From Zonotrichia leucophrys gambelii (taxonomy: Eukaryota; Chordata; Aves; Passeriformes; Passerellidae): a stretch of 64,000 nucleotides of DNA. The translations under genes were made by a program, and so were the position numbers. The first letter of the stretch is position 1. Each line of letters opens with the position of its first letter. The notes under the pieces were generated by a model, which was not told the DNA's origin, did no database searches, and was given only the letters and a program-made list of their open reading frames with translations. Positions 26,525-38,500 of the stretch are shown piece by piece. Where the stretch lies: positions 67,721,216 to 67,785,215 of the forward strand of contig NC_088171.1 in NCBI RefSeq assembly GCF_028769735.1. Direction: 5' to 3'.

Positions 26525-26890
26525 CTGATAATGTTTTCTAGGCGTCTTGTCTATCTCACACCTCTCTTCTGGACTTTTTCCATTTGGTTGTTGTTGAAGA
26601 ATTGTCTCCAAAACCAGAGAGCAGTCCAGCTCCAGCTTGGATAGTCCTAGATGGAAGGATTACTTCTCTCATCCTGAGGGCTTTCCTCCTGTTTATACAT
26701 CCAGCATGTTGTTTGCCTTTTTCCTAATGGCACTGTTGACTGACTTTCTGCATACGACCCTGATCTTCCTCTGCAGAATGTGCACTGAGGCAGTGCAGCC
26801 AACATTCTGGGTCTGGGAACGGATGTATTTCCTACAGCATATAGTGCTCTGCCACTTGAAAACATATCTGTGACCATTTCTTTATTTTTC
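26525..26890 (-). mobile_element. CR1-type LINE, degraded ORF2 (reverse transcriptase C-terminal) fragment
   Basis: Read on the plus strand, blocks appear in the order of an inverted CR1 ORF2. They are a TCTGGACTTTTTCCA block, an AACCAGAGAGCAGTCCAGCT block (CCAGAACTGGACACAG-like), GGAAGGATTACTTCTCTC, TTGTTTGCCTTTTTCC, GCACTGTTGACTGACTTTC, and a CTGATCTTCCTCTGCAGAAT block. The last corresponds to the GGTCCTTCTCTGCAGAG part of avian CR1s. The frame is broken by stops and indels and no protein can be made from it. Divergence is high, so it is an old copy of uncertain subfamily. Confidence 0.7.
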
Positions 26891-29800
26891 ATTTGGAAAA
26901 GAAACTTTTATTATTGAACTCAGAAAATTGATCAATAGTCATTTGAGGGAGGCTGGCTTGGGTGATGGAGTTGTCGTGGGCCACAGCACTGGGAGTCAGA
27001 GGCAGATATTACTGGCAAGACTGAAATATGGCTGATGTTACAACGCTCAGTTGTGAAAATACTAGCTAGCTTTGTCAGGGGATGGGTGTTGCTGACTGTC
27101 TTTAAAAGTAATTACAAAAGATTGCCTGGTCGTAGAAATGAACATAAGAATAGTTTTGCATCTCTCTTTGAGTTAGGGAGTTAGTAATAGCCAGAGGGTG
27201 AGGATTTCATGTGCATACCTATCATCTCCTGGCATTTTGCAAAATGACTGAAAACTTCAGCCAGTTTGCGAAATGACAGGTTTCACAACAGACGACATAA
27301 TGTATGTACCTTAGAAGGCTCCTGCAACTGGAACAGAGCATAACTCAACAGCACCTTGGAGTCTGCAGTGAGAGATGGAGTCAGTCTGAAGAGAGAGAGA
27401 AGTCTTCTCCCTCTGTCAGATATTTTCCCTCTCCCTGTGGCAGTTAAGCACTTTGGAGCCATTAGGAAAGCCAGAGTGGCCTTTAGACTTCTGTTAACCT
27501 GGAAACTCCCCTAGTACTGCATTCTTTTTGCTCTTGTCAAAAAAAAACTCCTCCCCCTGCACCCAGCTGCTTCTGCCTGCTCTTTTTGCTTCAGCTCGGC
27601 ACAGCAGAACTTCTCCAGGATTAAAAGCCACTCTGTCTGCTATGCAAGTGTTGGGAGAGGAGAGTGATTGCTGGGCAACTGATGAGCTGGGGTGAAAGAG
27701 TGTTGGGAAAGAGAGCACAATGTTCTTTTCTTTTTATGGAAAGTGATATATTACTATAGACCACAGTAATCCAAGGTCTGCTCTTAGCTACTTCACGATT
27801 AGTGAACAGGCCCCACTTGTGCTGTACCAACCATTTGTGCAGCTGTGGAAGGCACGAGGATGTCAATTAATCTTGATTTGTGCTGTAGGATTGCTTCATA
27901 GGGGAGGAAATTTATCATTGGCTTTGGTTTCAGGGTATGTAGATGGACATCATGCAAAGATATTGCAGGGAAAGCACAGGCCTCTACTGTGCCAGGCGAG
28001 TCACTGGTCCTTGCTGGATCTTCCCTGGCAAATTCCCTCTCTTCTTGGGAGCCTTAACTTGGTCTAAAAGATGGAGCAATCAGCATACAGTACAAAATGT
28101 TTCGCAAACTTTGCCCAGTCTGTCCCTGTGTCACACCCATTTCAGGGAAAAGAAAAAAAAAAATAAAGCTTTTGCTCAGCCATATGAATGAGTGTCATTT
28201 TTATTTGCATGGCAGCCCAAACTTTGTGAAAAATGGAGTCAGGTGAAGCCCTGGTTCTGCATCAGAGACCACAAAGCCTGTGTAGATAAAAACCACAAAA
28301 AGATGAAAAAAGACACAGGCATGCACATCCTTTGAGAAAAAATGTGTTGTCTCTTAAAATTCCTTCTACCACCATCCTTAACCAGAGAAAAATGAATTTA
28401 CCTCCCAAACTGCAAGGCTCAGAGAAGCAAATCAGCAGCGAGTACAAAAGTGGTATTCTTACTGGCTTCTTACGCAAGGTCAGGTTTTTGTTGAAGAATG
28501 AAACTCTTGTCTCTGAGGTGTGATGAAAAAATATGGAATAACGTGACTTGTGACAAAATAATGAGACCTGCCAAAGTGTTTTTCAGACCAGTGCCCAGTT
28601 CTCCTCCTTTATCCAGCATACCAGCCCCTGCTGCATGGAGCCATGCTGCCCAGGGACCAGGCTGCTCTGAAATTGTTGCGAGGCAGCACATGCTGGCTGA
28701 TCTAGTCAGTACAGGTCACAGCAGGGGAGAGGGAGCAGCATGGCCTTCAGCAAAAACCAGTTCAGGGACCCGGAGAGCGGGCTGCCTTTGTGAGAGCAGG
28801 CTGAAGGGCTGGCTGCTCTGCCCCTGCTGCGGTCGCTCTCGGCCTGACCCCGCTGGGCTGCAGCTAGCTCAAGTATGCCAGACACACTGATTGCAATGTG
28901 GAGATCCCTGCGAGCGAGCCAGGGGAGAAAATAGCTGGGCAGATGGTGCTATATTAAGGGGAGAGCATCTCAGAACTGTCTGCTGGGATTCTCCAGGGGC
29001 AAGGGTCCGTCTTGGCCTCACTTGCTCTCTGCCTTTCTGTCTTCCCCAGCACCTCCTCCTCTTCTGACCTTATCTCCCTTACAGGTCCTCCCTCACCCAA
29101 GAAGCTGTGGGGTGATGCAATGCCCAAAGGGTGCTGCCTTCAGCTGGACTCTGGGGATGATGAATCCTGGGTGTATGAATCTTGTCTGCCATCAGTTTCA
29201 AGCAAGCTGGAGGTCTCTCTCTTCCCATGCTCTGGTCCAGCTCTGTGCTCTAGCACCCAGTCCCAGGGCAGGACCCAAGTGGCAGCTTTTCGCAGGGATG
29301 GGCTGGCATGAGCAAGGGAGGGCTTCCTAATCATCTCTGTCAGCAGTCAGCTTTCTTCTCTTCAGATTCCACGGGGGAAGGACTTGCAGCAGCATGTTTT
29401 TCTTCTTCCTCTCCCAGGCTCAGCTCATCTCCTTTCCCCCCCTCCCACCGCTCCCAGCCAGTACCAGCCAGGCTCCTCATCCCTGCAGTTGTCTCTGCCT
29501 CCCTCCTAGTTCTCCCCTCCGGTTCCCAGCTAAGCTCCAGTGAGCAGGGCAGCAGGCAGGGGAGGGAGGGGAGGACAGTGACAAGACACAGCTGCTGGCC
29601 GCGCTCAGCAGCTCTGAGAGTGGCCCCTAGTGCCCAGCAGCGGAGTGCATTGGGCATGGACGGCCACATGGCAGGACACGGGCTTCCCCTCGGGAGGTCA
29701 GGGCCCGCTCCTTCGGGTCACCCTCTGTAAACGGAGGAGGCCCATGTAGCACAGAAAACAAATAGGAGAAGTGAAACACAAGGGCTGATTATTCAATTGA

Positions 29801-30889
29801 AGACCCTGAAGATTTGTGGCTTTTCACTTTGCCTTTAAATGCTGTTGGAGGCACTGAGACCATTTCCTGGTTCAGGGAGGTCTCCAGGAGGCTGGGCAGA
29901 AGTTCCCTTGCCCCATTTCCTCCCCAGCACTGCTGGAGAACAGAGTCCATGTGTTGCATGACTTCGAAAACATCCTGATGGATAGCATAAAGACAGCAGC
30001 TGAAAGCATATGGAACAGTCCTCCTCCTTTATCAGTACAGGCATCTGGTGTTTGGGGGGCTCAGAGAGGAACAGAGCTGTGTGGTCAGATGTGATATGGG
30101 CTCCAGTGTGGTGTATCTGGGCTGTGACTGGGATCCCTAGCTGCTCACCACAGGAGACTGGAGTACAGAAAAGCCCTGGAGTTGCTCTAGGTAATGGATT
30201 TTCAGAATCCTGCACTTACAAAGATCAAAATGTCTCCTGTCACGAGTCAGTGTGGAAGGATTAAAGATAGAAATACTGGGATTGATTGTCATGGGTGTCA
30301 AAAGGGATGCTGGAAGATAAAGGAGCACAGCAGCCGCACAGAAACAGTAATACCAGAACTCAGAGATGCTGCAAAAGACATATGGGACAGTGGCCATCAT
30401 TTGCTCTATATAGGACACATTTTACTTGGTTAGTTCTCCTGTTGTAAGGAAAATTTTACCACCTGTGAATGGTTTTTATGACAGTCCTGTTCCATGCAGC
30501 CCTTTCACAATGTTTTGTTCCATATTAAACTTGATAGGTTTTAAAGTGTAAGATTATCATAGAAAAAGATTTTTGGATTTTTCCATCTCCTGAACTTATA
30601 AAAACATCTTGTCCACAGCATTGCTCCAAAGTATTTTTTTCTAGTTGCTAAAATATGATGGGCTTATATCATGTGCTTCTCCATATCATTGTTACCCAGT
30701 GGTATTTTGCCCCAGCATATCGTGGTCTTCTTGAACTTAGTTTGTTATTCAGGATGACTCTGCATCCATGAGGAAGGAAGGCAAGCAAGGTCCCCAGCTG
30801 CCTGATGCAGAGCTCTGGTGCTCAAGAGAGGGAAATACTAATTCTGTTGTAGAAAGCAGTGTGACATGCCATGTGCACAATGAGGGGCA
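26891..30889. other. Non-coding sequence, no recognised gene
   Basis: Unique sequence with an A-rich tract at 28148-28163 and mildly GC-rich, CpG-bearing stretches near 28780-28860 and 29580-29720. I see no gene, RNA or transposon I can name. Confidence 0.6.
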
Positions 30890-31190
30890 GTTATGGTCAT
30901 TCATGTTCAAAAAGATTGATTCATGCTGGAACAGGTGCAAAGAAAGGCAGCGGGAGGATTAGGGTGTTGGAGAGCTGCGGTTATAAAAGTAGACTAAAAG
31001 AGCTTGGCTTATTTAGTCCAGCACCACAAAGGCTGAGAGAGGGATATGATCGCTCTCTATAAATACATCCTGGAGGTTAATGCTAAGGAGGAAGAGGAGC
31101 TATTTCAGTTAAAGGACAATGCTGACACAAAAGCAAATGGCCATCATAAACCTGGCATGCAGCAACCGAGATGGGAAGTGAGGTTCTTGT
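30890..31190 (+). mobile_element. CR1 LINE, ORF2 C-terminal fragment
   Basis: The sense strand shows CTGGAACAGGTGCAAAG, GAGCTTGGCTTATTTAGTCC, GGCTGAGAGAGGGATATGAT, GCTCTCTATAAATACATC and TTAAAGGACAATGCTG in the order of CR1 ORF2. The translation IALYKYILEVNAKEEEELF and LKDNADTKANG matches the conserved C-terminal motif of the CR1 ORF2 protein. The upstream part is in a different frame with a stop, so the copy is dead. The version with GGACAATGCTGACAC is typical of older CR1 subfamilies. The downstream edge near 31190 fades into unique sequence. Confidence 0.85.
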
Positions 31191-34100
31191 CAGGCATTGC
31201 TGCTGGCAGGCTGAGAGCAGGGGGCTTGGGCAGTGGGAAGGGTACATGGCTGTCACTGCCTGTGCAAGCACTCTGGGCACAGCAGCCACGGGCTTGCCAG
31301 GCCCCACAGGAGACACCTGCCCAAGCCTGTTCCGTGCCGTGCTGGGCAGGAGGCCCAGCAGATCCAGAGCTCCGCTCGGACCCTGAGGGCAGCGTCTGTC
31401 TGGTTGACCAGGGCTCCCTCACAGCCCGGCCCTCATGTCCGCCCCCAGCGCCACCAGCTCTGGCCCAAACAACGTGGCAGCAGGGCCCGTCTTCATCTCC
31501 CCACACCCTGCCCTGCCTGTCCCATGGGAGATGCCTGGGGCTGGCACAGCTGTGGAGGGCAGACCCCCACAGCCATGTCAACCTTGCTGGCAGGGCTGGC
31601 CTGATCTCTGCGCAGGGCTCTCACCAACCCGCAGGTTACAGCAGCCATAGCAGCCTCAGTTTGCCTGCCTGGAGAGCAAGGAAGCACCACTGAGACAGGG
31701 CACCCATTTTGTCTCGTGGCTGGGGGAGGAGAAGTTTCCCCTGTTCAAACCAGGGGAAGTAAGGAGGCAGCTCCCTGGGTGGCTGCTGGCATGGGGCTGG
31801 GGCCCAGGAGTGTGGTCAGCTCCCCAGGGCGGTGCTGCAGGAGCTGGGGCCTCCCCAGGGGCCTGCAGACATTTTGTGCCTGTGCGTGGCTGGCTGCTGG
31901 AGTTAGTCCATGGCCAAGGAGCTCTCTGGGTGTGTCTGTCACTTGAAATCACTGGCATCATGTTGTGCTGCAAGTCTCCGACTTGGGCTTAGGCCCTTGC
32001 TGCCTCAGTGTTGGCAATGTGAGCAGAGGAGTGAGTTGTTCTCAGTGATGGGAGCTGAGTGGCTGCTGGCTTGCCAGGCTGGTTTTATTTCCACTCTATG
32101 CCGTATGCTTGCTGAGAGGCTTCACCTTTGGATCAGTGGGATGGAGAGGAGCTGCCAGTGAAACTGTGTCTCCTGCTCAAGAGTCCTCAGCAAGGGGCAG
32201 AGCCCTGCCTCCGCCCCAGACAGATGCTGCTGCTTGCTCTTGGGGTGCTCTGCTAGTAGAGTCTTCTGAGCACACCCTGCCTTTGGTGGCCACAGCACTC
32301 ACCTGAGGACCAGGTGACATAAGACAACGGGGATTGTATCTATGTGGCAGGGCCAGCTTTTATGGCTCCTGACAAAACAAATAATGTCAGAATCACAAAT
32401 ATCTCAGCTCAAGTATTTTGGGGCTTTTCCCCCTCCTCCCCTCTCTATTTTCATTGCTGGAAGCTGAGAGCAGCCCATGGGATGAATATTTCACTCCAGA
32501 CTTCCATTCAGCTGTTAAGTCAGGATGCTTGCCAGAAATGCAATTCTTTCTTATATCTCCAGGATAATAGCTGGGTAGGATGGTGGATGGCTCATTCAGG
32601 ATGAGACATTACAACACTTTTATTCCTGGCATAGGATGGCATGTGGCTGTACTGCCTGTGGCAAAGTGCTTGGCTGACAGTGCTTCTTTAAGGAGATTTT
32701 TTTTTTAAGTAAATACGTTTTGTCTTGTTTTGCTCAGTGAGTTCTGCAGGCTGGGACGTCCCGTGTCAGAAAGGGATCCATCAATGCATGTGTTAGATAC
32801 CTGCTGCCCTCTAATGGCTGTCGGTCCCTGCGAGCCTTGGGACAGCACGGGTTTTGTGCATTCAGTGCAAGGAATCTGCTTAGCTCAGAACTTTACCCAG
32901 GGTTTTTATAGCATGGGACAAATCTCTGGAGAGAAAGTGTGGTGAGATCTCTTCACTATTCTTCATGGTTTAATGTGCCTCTTCCCTGCACTCGCTGTAA
33001 ACCCCATCATTTTCTCCTTGCTTCTGCCACATCCCATCCTGCTTTGATTCCTGTTAGGAAAGTACTTGCCTGTCCTAACAGCTTTAGATGTGATTTAGAT
33101 GGTGCACAAAGAATAGCAACAGCGTAGCCCTTGAACTCCATCAACTTTCTGCAGACCACAGGAGACCTGGTCAGAAAGACACTGCTGTGGACTTGCCCAA
33201 ACAGTCGGAGACTGTTCCGACAGCTGTTTGTGAGAAGTTTTTCTGTAGTAACGAAGACACATAGTGTCAACTTCTGCTTGCTCACTACCAGACCTGTAAT
33301 AATGTCTGCCCTGTTCAGAGAAAATTATCGGTGCCCTGCCTGCCTTGTTGACTTAGAGGGATTACATTTCTTGGGAAGTGGGACCATGCAGTTCCCTGCT
33401 GAATAGCTTGCTGCTGCTTATCAGCGGGCAAGGTACAGCATGTTGTTCCCTTGGGAGCATTCCCTGAATCAACACAGGCTCCCTGAAAAGCCTGGTGCTC
33501 ATTGAGTGTTGTTCAGTTCTGTTTTTTTTTTTTTCCCAGAACCAAAATCTTTTAGACAGTCTGGAGGTAAGCTGATGTATTGGAGCAGCACTGGGGAAGC
33601 AGTAAGATATCTGGAAGGAATTTTGCAGATGAGTTAATGATCAGTGAAGTTTGAAGAATGGTACCGACACAGCCTGCATCTCTTTGCCAAGGAATCCAGC
33701 ATCCTACTGAGGACTGGAGTCCATAAGCAACAGGGGAGAATGAAAGATGAATTGCAGTTAAGCACACAGACAGGCACTCTGAGAACACTTGGAAGAAAGT
33801 CTCAGGAGCTGGGGCCTGACTTTGTTCACAACATTCTCTCTTTTGACTTAACTACTTTTGCTAATTTTGATAACAATCTCCATGAGAACACAGGATCACA
33901 ACTGTGGTTCCACCACAGTTAACCAGCCTCAGTGAAAATTTAATGAAAACAGCAAGGCTACAATCCTTGATATTCCCTCTTCTATTCTGCCTGGAAAGTA
34001 CAGTTTTAGTGCTCTATTTATAAAATATATTTAAAATCTGGGTTCATACATTTTGGAAGGTGGAGGGGGGTGGTGGGGAGAAAGCCTGGCTTCATTCAAA

Positions 34101-35477
34101 TCAGTGGGAGTTTTGCCATGATTTACATGGGCCAGAATTTCATCCTTGTTTATATAGTTTTGCAGCCAGGCTGAAAAACTCTTAGGATGCCTGGGCCAGA
34201 AAAAGAAATCTTGAATCTTAACACTGCTGTGAACAGTTGGGGTAAGAATGCTGGGAAAGTCCCAAGGAAATTGAACTGGCATAGAAGTCATGTTTAGCTG
34301 GCCGTGTTTTGGATGCTTTTGTTGTGCTCTTCCTCTCCTCCCTCGCTGCCTGAACTGCGAATGATGAGCTGCAGACCAACCTGATCTGCAGATGGCTGCA
34401 GTTCTGACACGTAGCCATCTGCAAAGCCTTCACCAGCAGGGGAATGCCGGGTAGCTTTTTGAGATCAGATAATAGGCTGGTGCAAGACAACCAGAAGTCT
34501 GAACATACTTAGTAAGCAATGTTCCTGACTAATGCAGGCAGCAGTCTGTTTAATAGCAATCCGCACTCGGTAGCCAAAGTGCTATGGGATGTGCTTGGAT
34601 CAGGTTTGGGCATGCACCAAGTTAAAAAACTGCTCTGTTACACAGCTTGCTTCTCCTAAGCTGCCATTATAGGTCAGTGCAACACACTGAACTAGGAGCC
34701 ACGTGTGAAAAGGATTTCTAGGTCACATCTCTGTTGCTGAGCATTTGCACCAGTGGGGTTTTCAGGTGGTCCTTCTATATCTAGTAGCACTCATCAGCTT
34801 CTAAATGCCTCAGTCTGTGTCTGAACAGCAAAGAGCATGTGCAGCTTCTAATTTCATTTGACAAATCCTACACCTCGTGTCCCAGAATCACAATGAACAT
34901 ACCTAAAATTTCTATTTTGGATAGAACAGTGAAACCACTAAGTTGCAGTGTAGTTTTTACCTCAGAAACTGCACTGATTTTAAAAATGGCAACATCTGTG
35001 CAGCTTCCTTTGTTAAAACATTGGGATGCAAGATGCCTTAAAAACTAACATGAACATCCACATGCATCTGCAACTCTCTAAAGTGGTTGTACTATTTAAA
35101 ACTCATTTATTTTCTTGGGTACTAGCAAAGGCTATTCTGGATTGTTAAAACAGACAGACAACCCTTAAGGTAGAGCTTTGAGCTAAAAATAAGTCACTCT
35201 GTACAAGCATCCACATAAGGCTGTGCTATGCTCCATAGCTTATCTGGTCACAGTGACTTCAGAGGGACTACATTGAAGAATGCAAGGAAAAAATTTGGTC
35301 CCAGGTTCTGATCTCAGATCCTCCTGTATCCACAGAAAAGTATAAAGTAATACTGTCCCTTCTTCCCACAGAATTTCCCTCAGAAACACAAAGATCCAGC
35401 CAAGTTAGGACTAATCCTGGACCCAAACATGATGGCTGAAGAGTTGCAGGACTGGATCCTACAGTCCTTGTACAATA

Positions 35478-35503
35478 CAAAAAATAAAACAAAACAAAAC
35501 AAA
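35478..35503. repeat. (AAAAC)n simple repeat
   Basis: A-rich start followed by three to four AAAAC-type units ending AAACCC. Confidence 0.88.
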
Positions 35504-38500
35504 CCCAACAATCCTGCTGACACAGGTTGGATTTTTGCCTGAGGGAGACCTACTAGCTTTGACACTTGGTGAGTGAAAAGTGAAATTGTTGGGGTGACTT
35601 TCCCATTTTCTGCAAATAAAGATGGCAAAACTCTCACCAAAATCAACTCTCCACACAGAAGCAGTTTGGGTTCTTCTTCTAAGCAGAACTCACCAGAAAG
35701 AATTTTGTTGAATCTCACAGATATGCTGGTGGCTGTAACGAGCTGGACATAAACAGACTAAAGGGCCAGCCCACAGGCCTTCCCTTTCCCCTACCAGTGG
35801 AAAAGGGATGGGTGAGATTTCCCTGCTGTTGTTCAGCTGCTGGTTAACAGAAGAAGCTGTTCTCTATTTGAGCTTGTGCTGGTTGAGCAGCCCTGTCTGC
35901 AGCTGTATCGTGTTACACACTGTTATGCAACCCCATCCTCCTTGCAAACAATGACAGGAGCCACCTAAATCATGAAATATAAAGACTATAATTAAAGAGG
36001 GGAAAGTGCTTATTTGGCATTTGGGTACCCACAGCCAATTCAGATTAGCTGAACTAGCAAATCACTTGGCACAAGCTTAATGAGAATAACATTTGCACTG
36101 GACTAAATGATAGTTGTTTTACCCCACTGCTGGCCAAGACAGTAGTGTAACCTGAGTGATGCTGCCATGGTTTGGGCAGTTCTCTCTCTTCTTAACAGAC
36201 AGTGACATTTACAACACAAACAGGAAGAGCCTTTGCAGTCAAAGGCTCTGCCTGAGGTTCTGAAACTATTAGCACCCAGAGGAGCTCTGGCTAGGATGAT
36301 GCTTCAGGTCTGTTTCTTATGATTGGAAGTTTGCAGGTGTACAAATGTGACAGTATCTGCTCAGGCTATGTCCTGCATTTCCCTGCTGGGCTTGCCTTCC
36401 TCATGCTGGTTGGGGCGTTTATGCACCTGCACAGCTTATAGCTGCAGTTGGCTGTGAAAAGTGGAAGCTGCCAGCCAGGAACTCTGAAACTGGAGTGTGC
36501 AACTGTGCAAAGCCTCTGAAAGCTTTGGAAAGTACTTCTGAACCCTCTGCTCCATCCCTCCCTCCCATCCCTTACAGAAAAAAGGCCCACAGTTTTAAGG
36601 ATCTGATATTTCTTTCAAAGTTTTCTTGCTGGAGGTCTTCCTTGGGGAACCCAGATTAGGAGCTTATGGAGGCATTAATAAAACAGCAGATGTTGAATGT
36701 TAAACAAAGAGAGATTTTCATCCAACTGATTGTTAGATATTAGAATTAAATAAGAATTATTTAAGAATAAAGGCCCTACTTCCTTTTTAGCTTGCAGCTT
36801 TTATGCTAGTGAACATCTCCAAGGAGCTCTGTTGAGTTTTCTGATTTGTGCTGTGGCCATCAGGACTCCAAAAGTTCTAAGCAAGCTGAAAAAAAAAGGT
36901 GAATGTTTTTATGTTGCTGCCTTGGGGACTGTGAAACTATATACCTGCTGGATCTTCAGTTGACCCTAGAGATATTAAGCAGAGGGAGGAAAAGAGCTTA
37001 AGTTTAAAATATAAAATATGGGGAAGATGAATCATCACAATTTTGATGCTGGCTCCACCCAGCAGTTTTAATCATGCATCTTCTCCTTTTTCCTGCCATA
37101 ATCATTCTCTGCACATAGTTAGGATTATTTTACTGATCACTGAATGCCATAAAGAATGCAAGTTACAGTGTCTCAGTATCAGTGACACCCACATCTGACA
37201 AATTTATATTGGATATGGAGATAATTACCTGTGACTTTGGGCAAGTCGGTCAACAGTTTATGGAAGGTTCTGCAAAATACTGATGACAAAACACTGCAGC
37301 ATCTCTACCACTGGTTGCATAGTGAACGCCTTCTTGTCCCACAGCTGTCTGGAATCCTGCATTATCCCTTCCCACAACCATCCCATCACAGCCAGAAGCT
37401 TATCTATCTGAAGAGCCAGGCAGCTCTTCAAGTGGGAAAACGTTGCATGATATTGAATAACAGTCCTATTTCTCCATATGCATACATTTTTCACAGTTAA
37501 TCTCTCATTCCTTTGCCTCAGTCTCTGGGAGGATAAGTTCAGGCATCTTCATCTTGAAAATAGCTCTGTGTTACCCAGACAGTTAGCTAAATTTGAGATG
37601 TAACAGGTTATTCCCCAAAGGCATCTTAAATGCTAGGGTCTCTGTTTGCCAGGAGAGTGCAATATCACATTTTACTGGCTGACATATGAGACATCACTTC
37701 TGCCAACACAACAAGACAGTTCTTGAGCCATACTCCAGCCTCGTCTCAGAGCCCTGCATTCAGACATGCTTCCGAACCTCCTCCAGCTTTTAGGCCCTCA
37801 TTTGTTTGTGCATCCTGGGATGGGAACCTCAGCAGCTCTGGGCCAGCTGAGCTCTGCTTTTGCTTAGCTTTTCTCTATGCTTTGGGTGCGAACCACGATG
37901 ATTTTGCACGCTAACAATTCCTTAATTACATTCATGTTTAGATTCCTCCTCCCCTGAGCTGAACTGAGCTCCCAGCAAGTGGTTCATGTTCCTGAATGTG
38001 TAGCAGGTGCCTGGTCCTACATGCTAATAGAGAGGGGCTTATTAACAACTGGGGTAATTTCCCAGCTGTAAGACCTGACAGAGCCTGGCAGGGCTGTCTG
38101 TGGATGCAGGCAGGGATTTGCAAAGTGGAGCCAAGGGTATTTATTCAGAACTTGCTTGCCTTAAGGACTGGCTCCTGACTGAGTTAGACTCACTAGCAGC
38201 TCTTGTTTTCCCTTTAGGAAGGATGGAAGTGGGAGAAGAGCAGGCTGGAGGCATTATTCCTAGTTCAGGTTCCTGTCTTCTCCTTCATGGAGAGATAAAC
38301 TGATCTGATACTCCATCTACAGGAGCTTCTCTTGTTCTAAAGGTACTGTTGCCAGATAATTTTTAAAGTATACTGTTTATTTTTAATTCTTCAAACATAG
38401 GCTTAAGTTCATAGATGACTGTCCATATATATATAATTTTTTAAAGCTACTTTGGGAATACTTACAGCAGGGCTGATGCTGAGTATCAGAACTTGTCTCC

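Noticed and set aside
31046..31693. A 215-codon plus-strand frame
   Set aside because: Its first part is the C-terminal remnant of a CR1 ORF2, and the remainder is GC-rich unique sequence with an opposing 145-codon frame. No host protein family was recognised.
33190..33225. Small palindrome GTCGGA / TCCGAC
   Set aside because: A 6-bp stem is too short to be meaningful.
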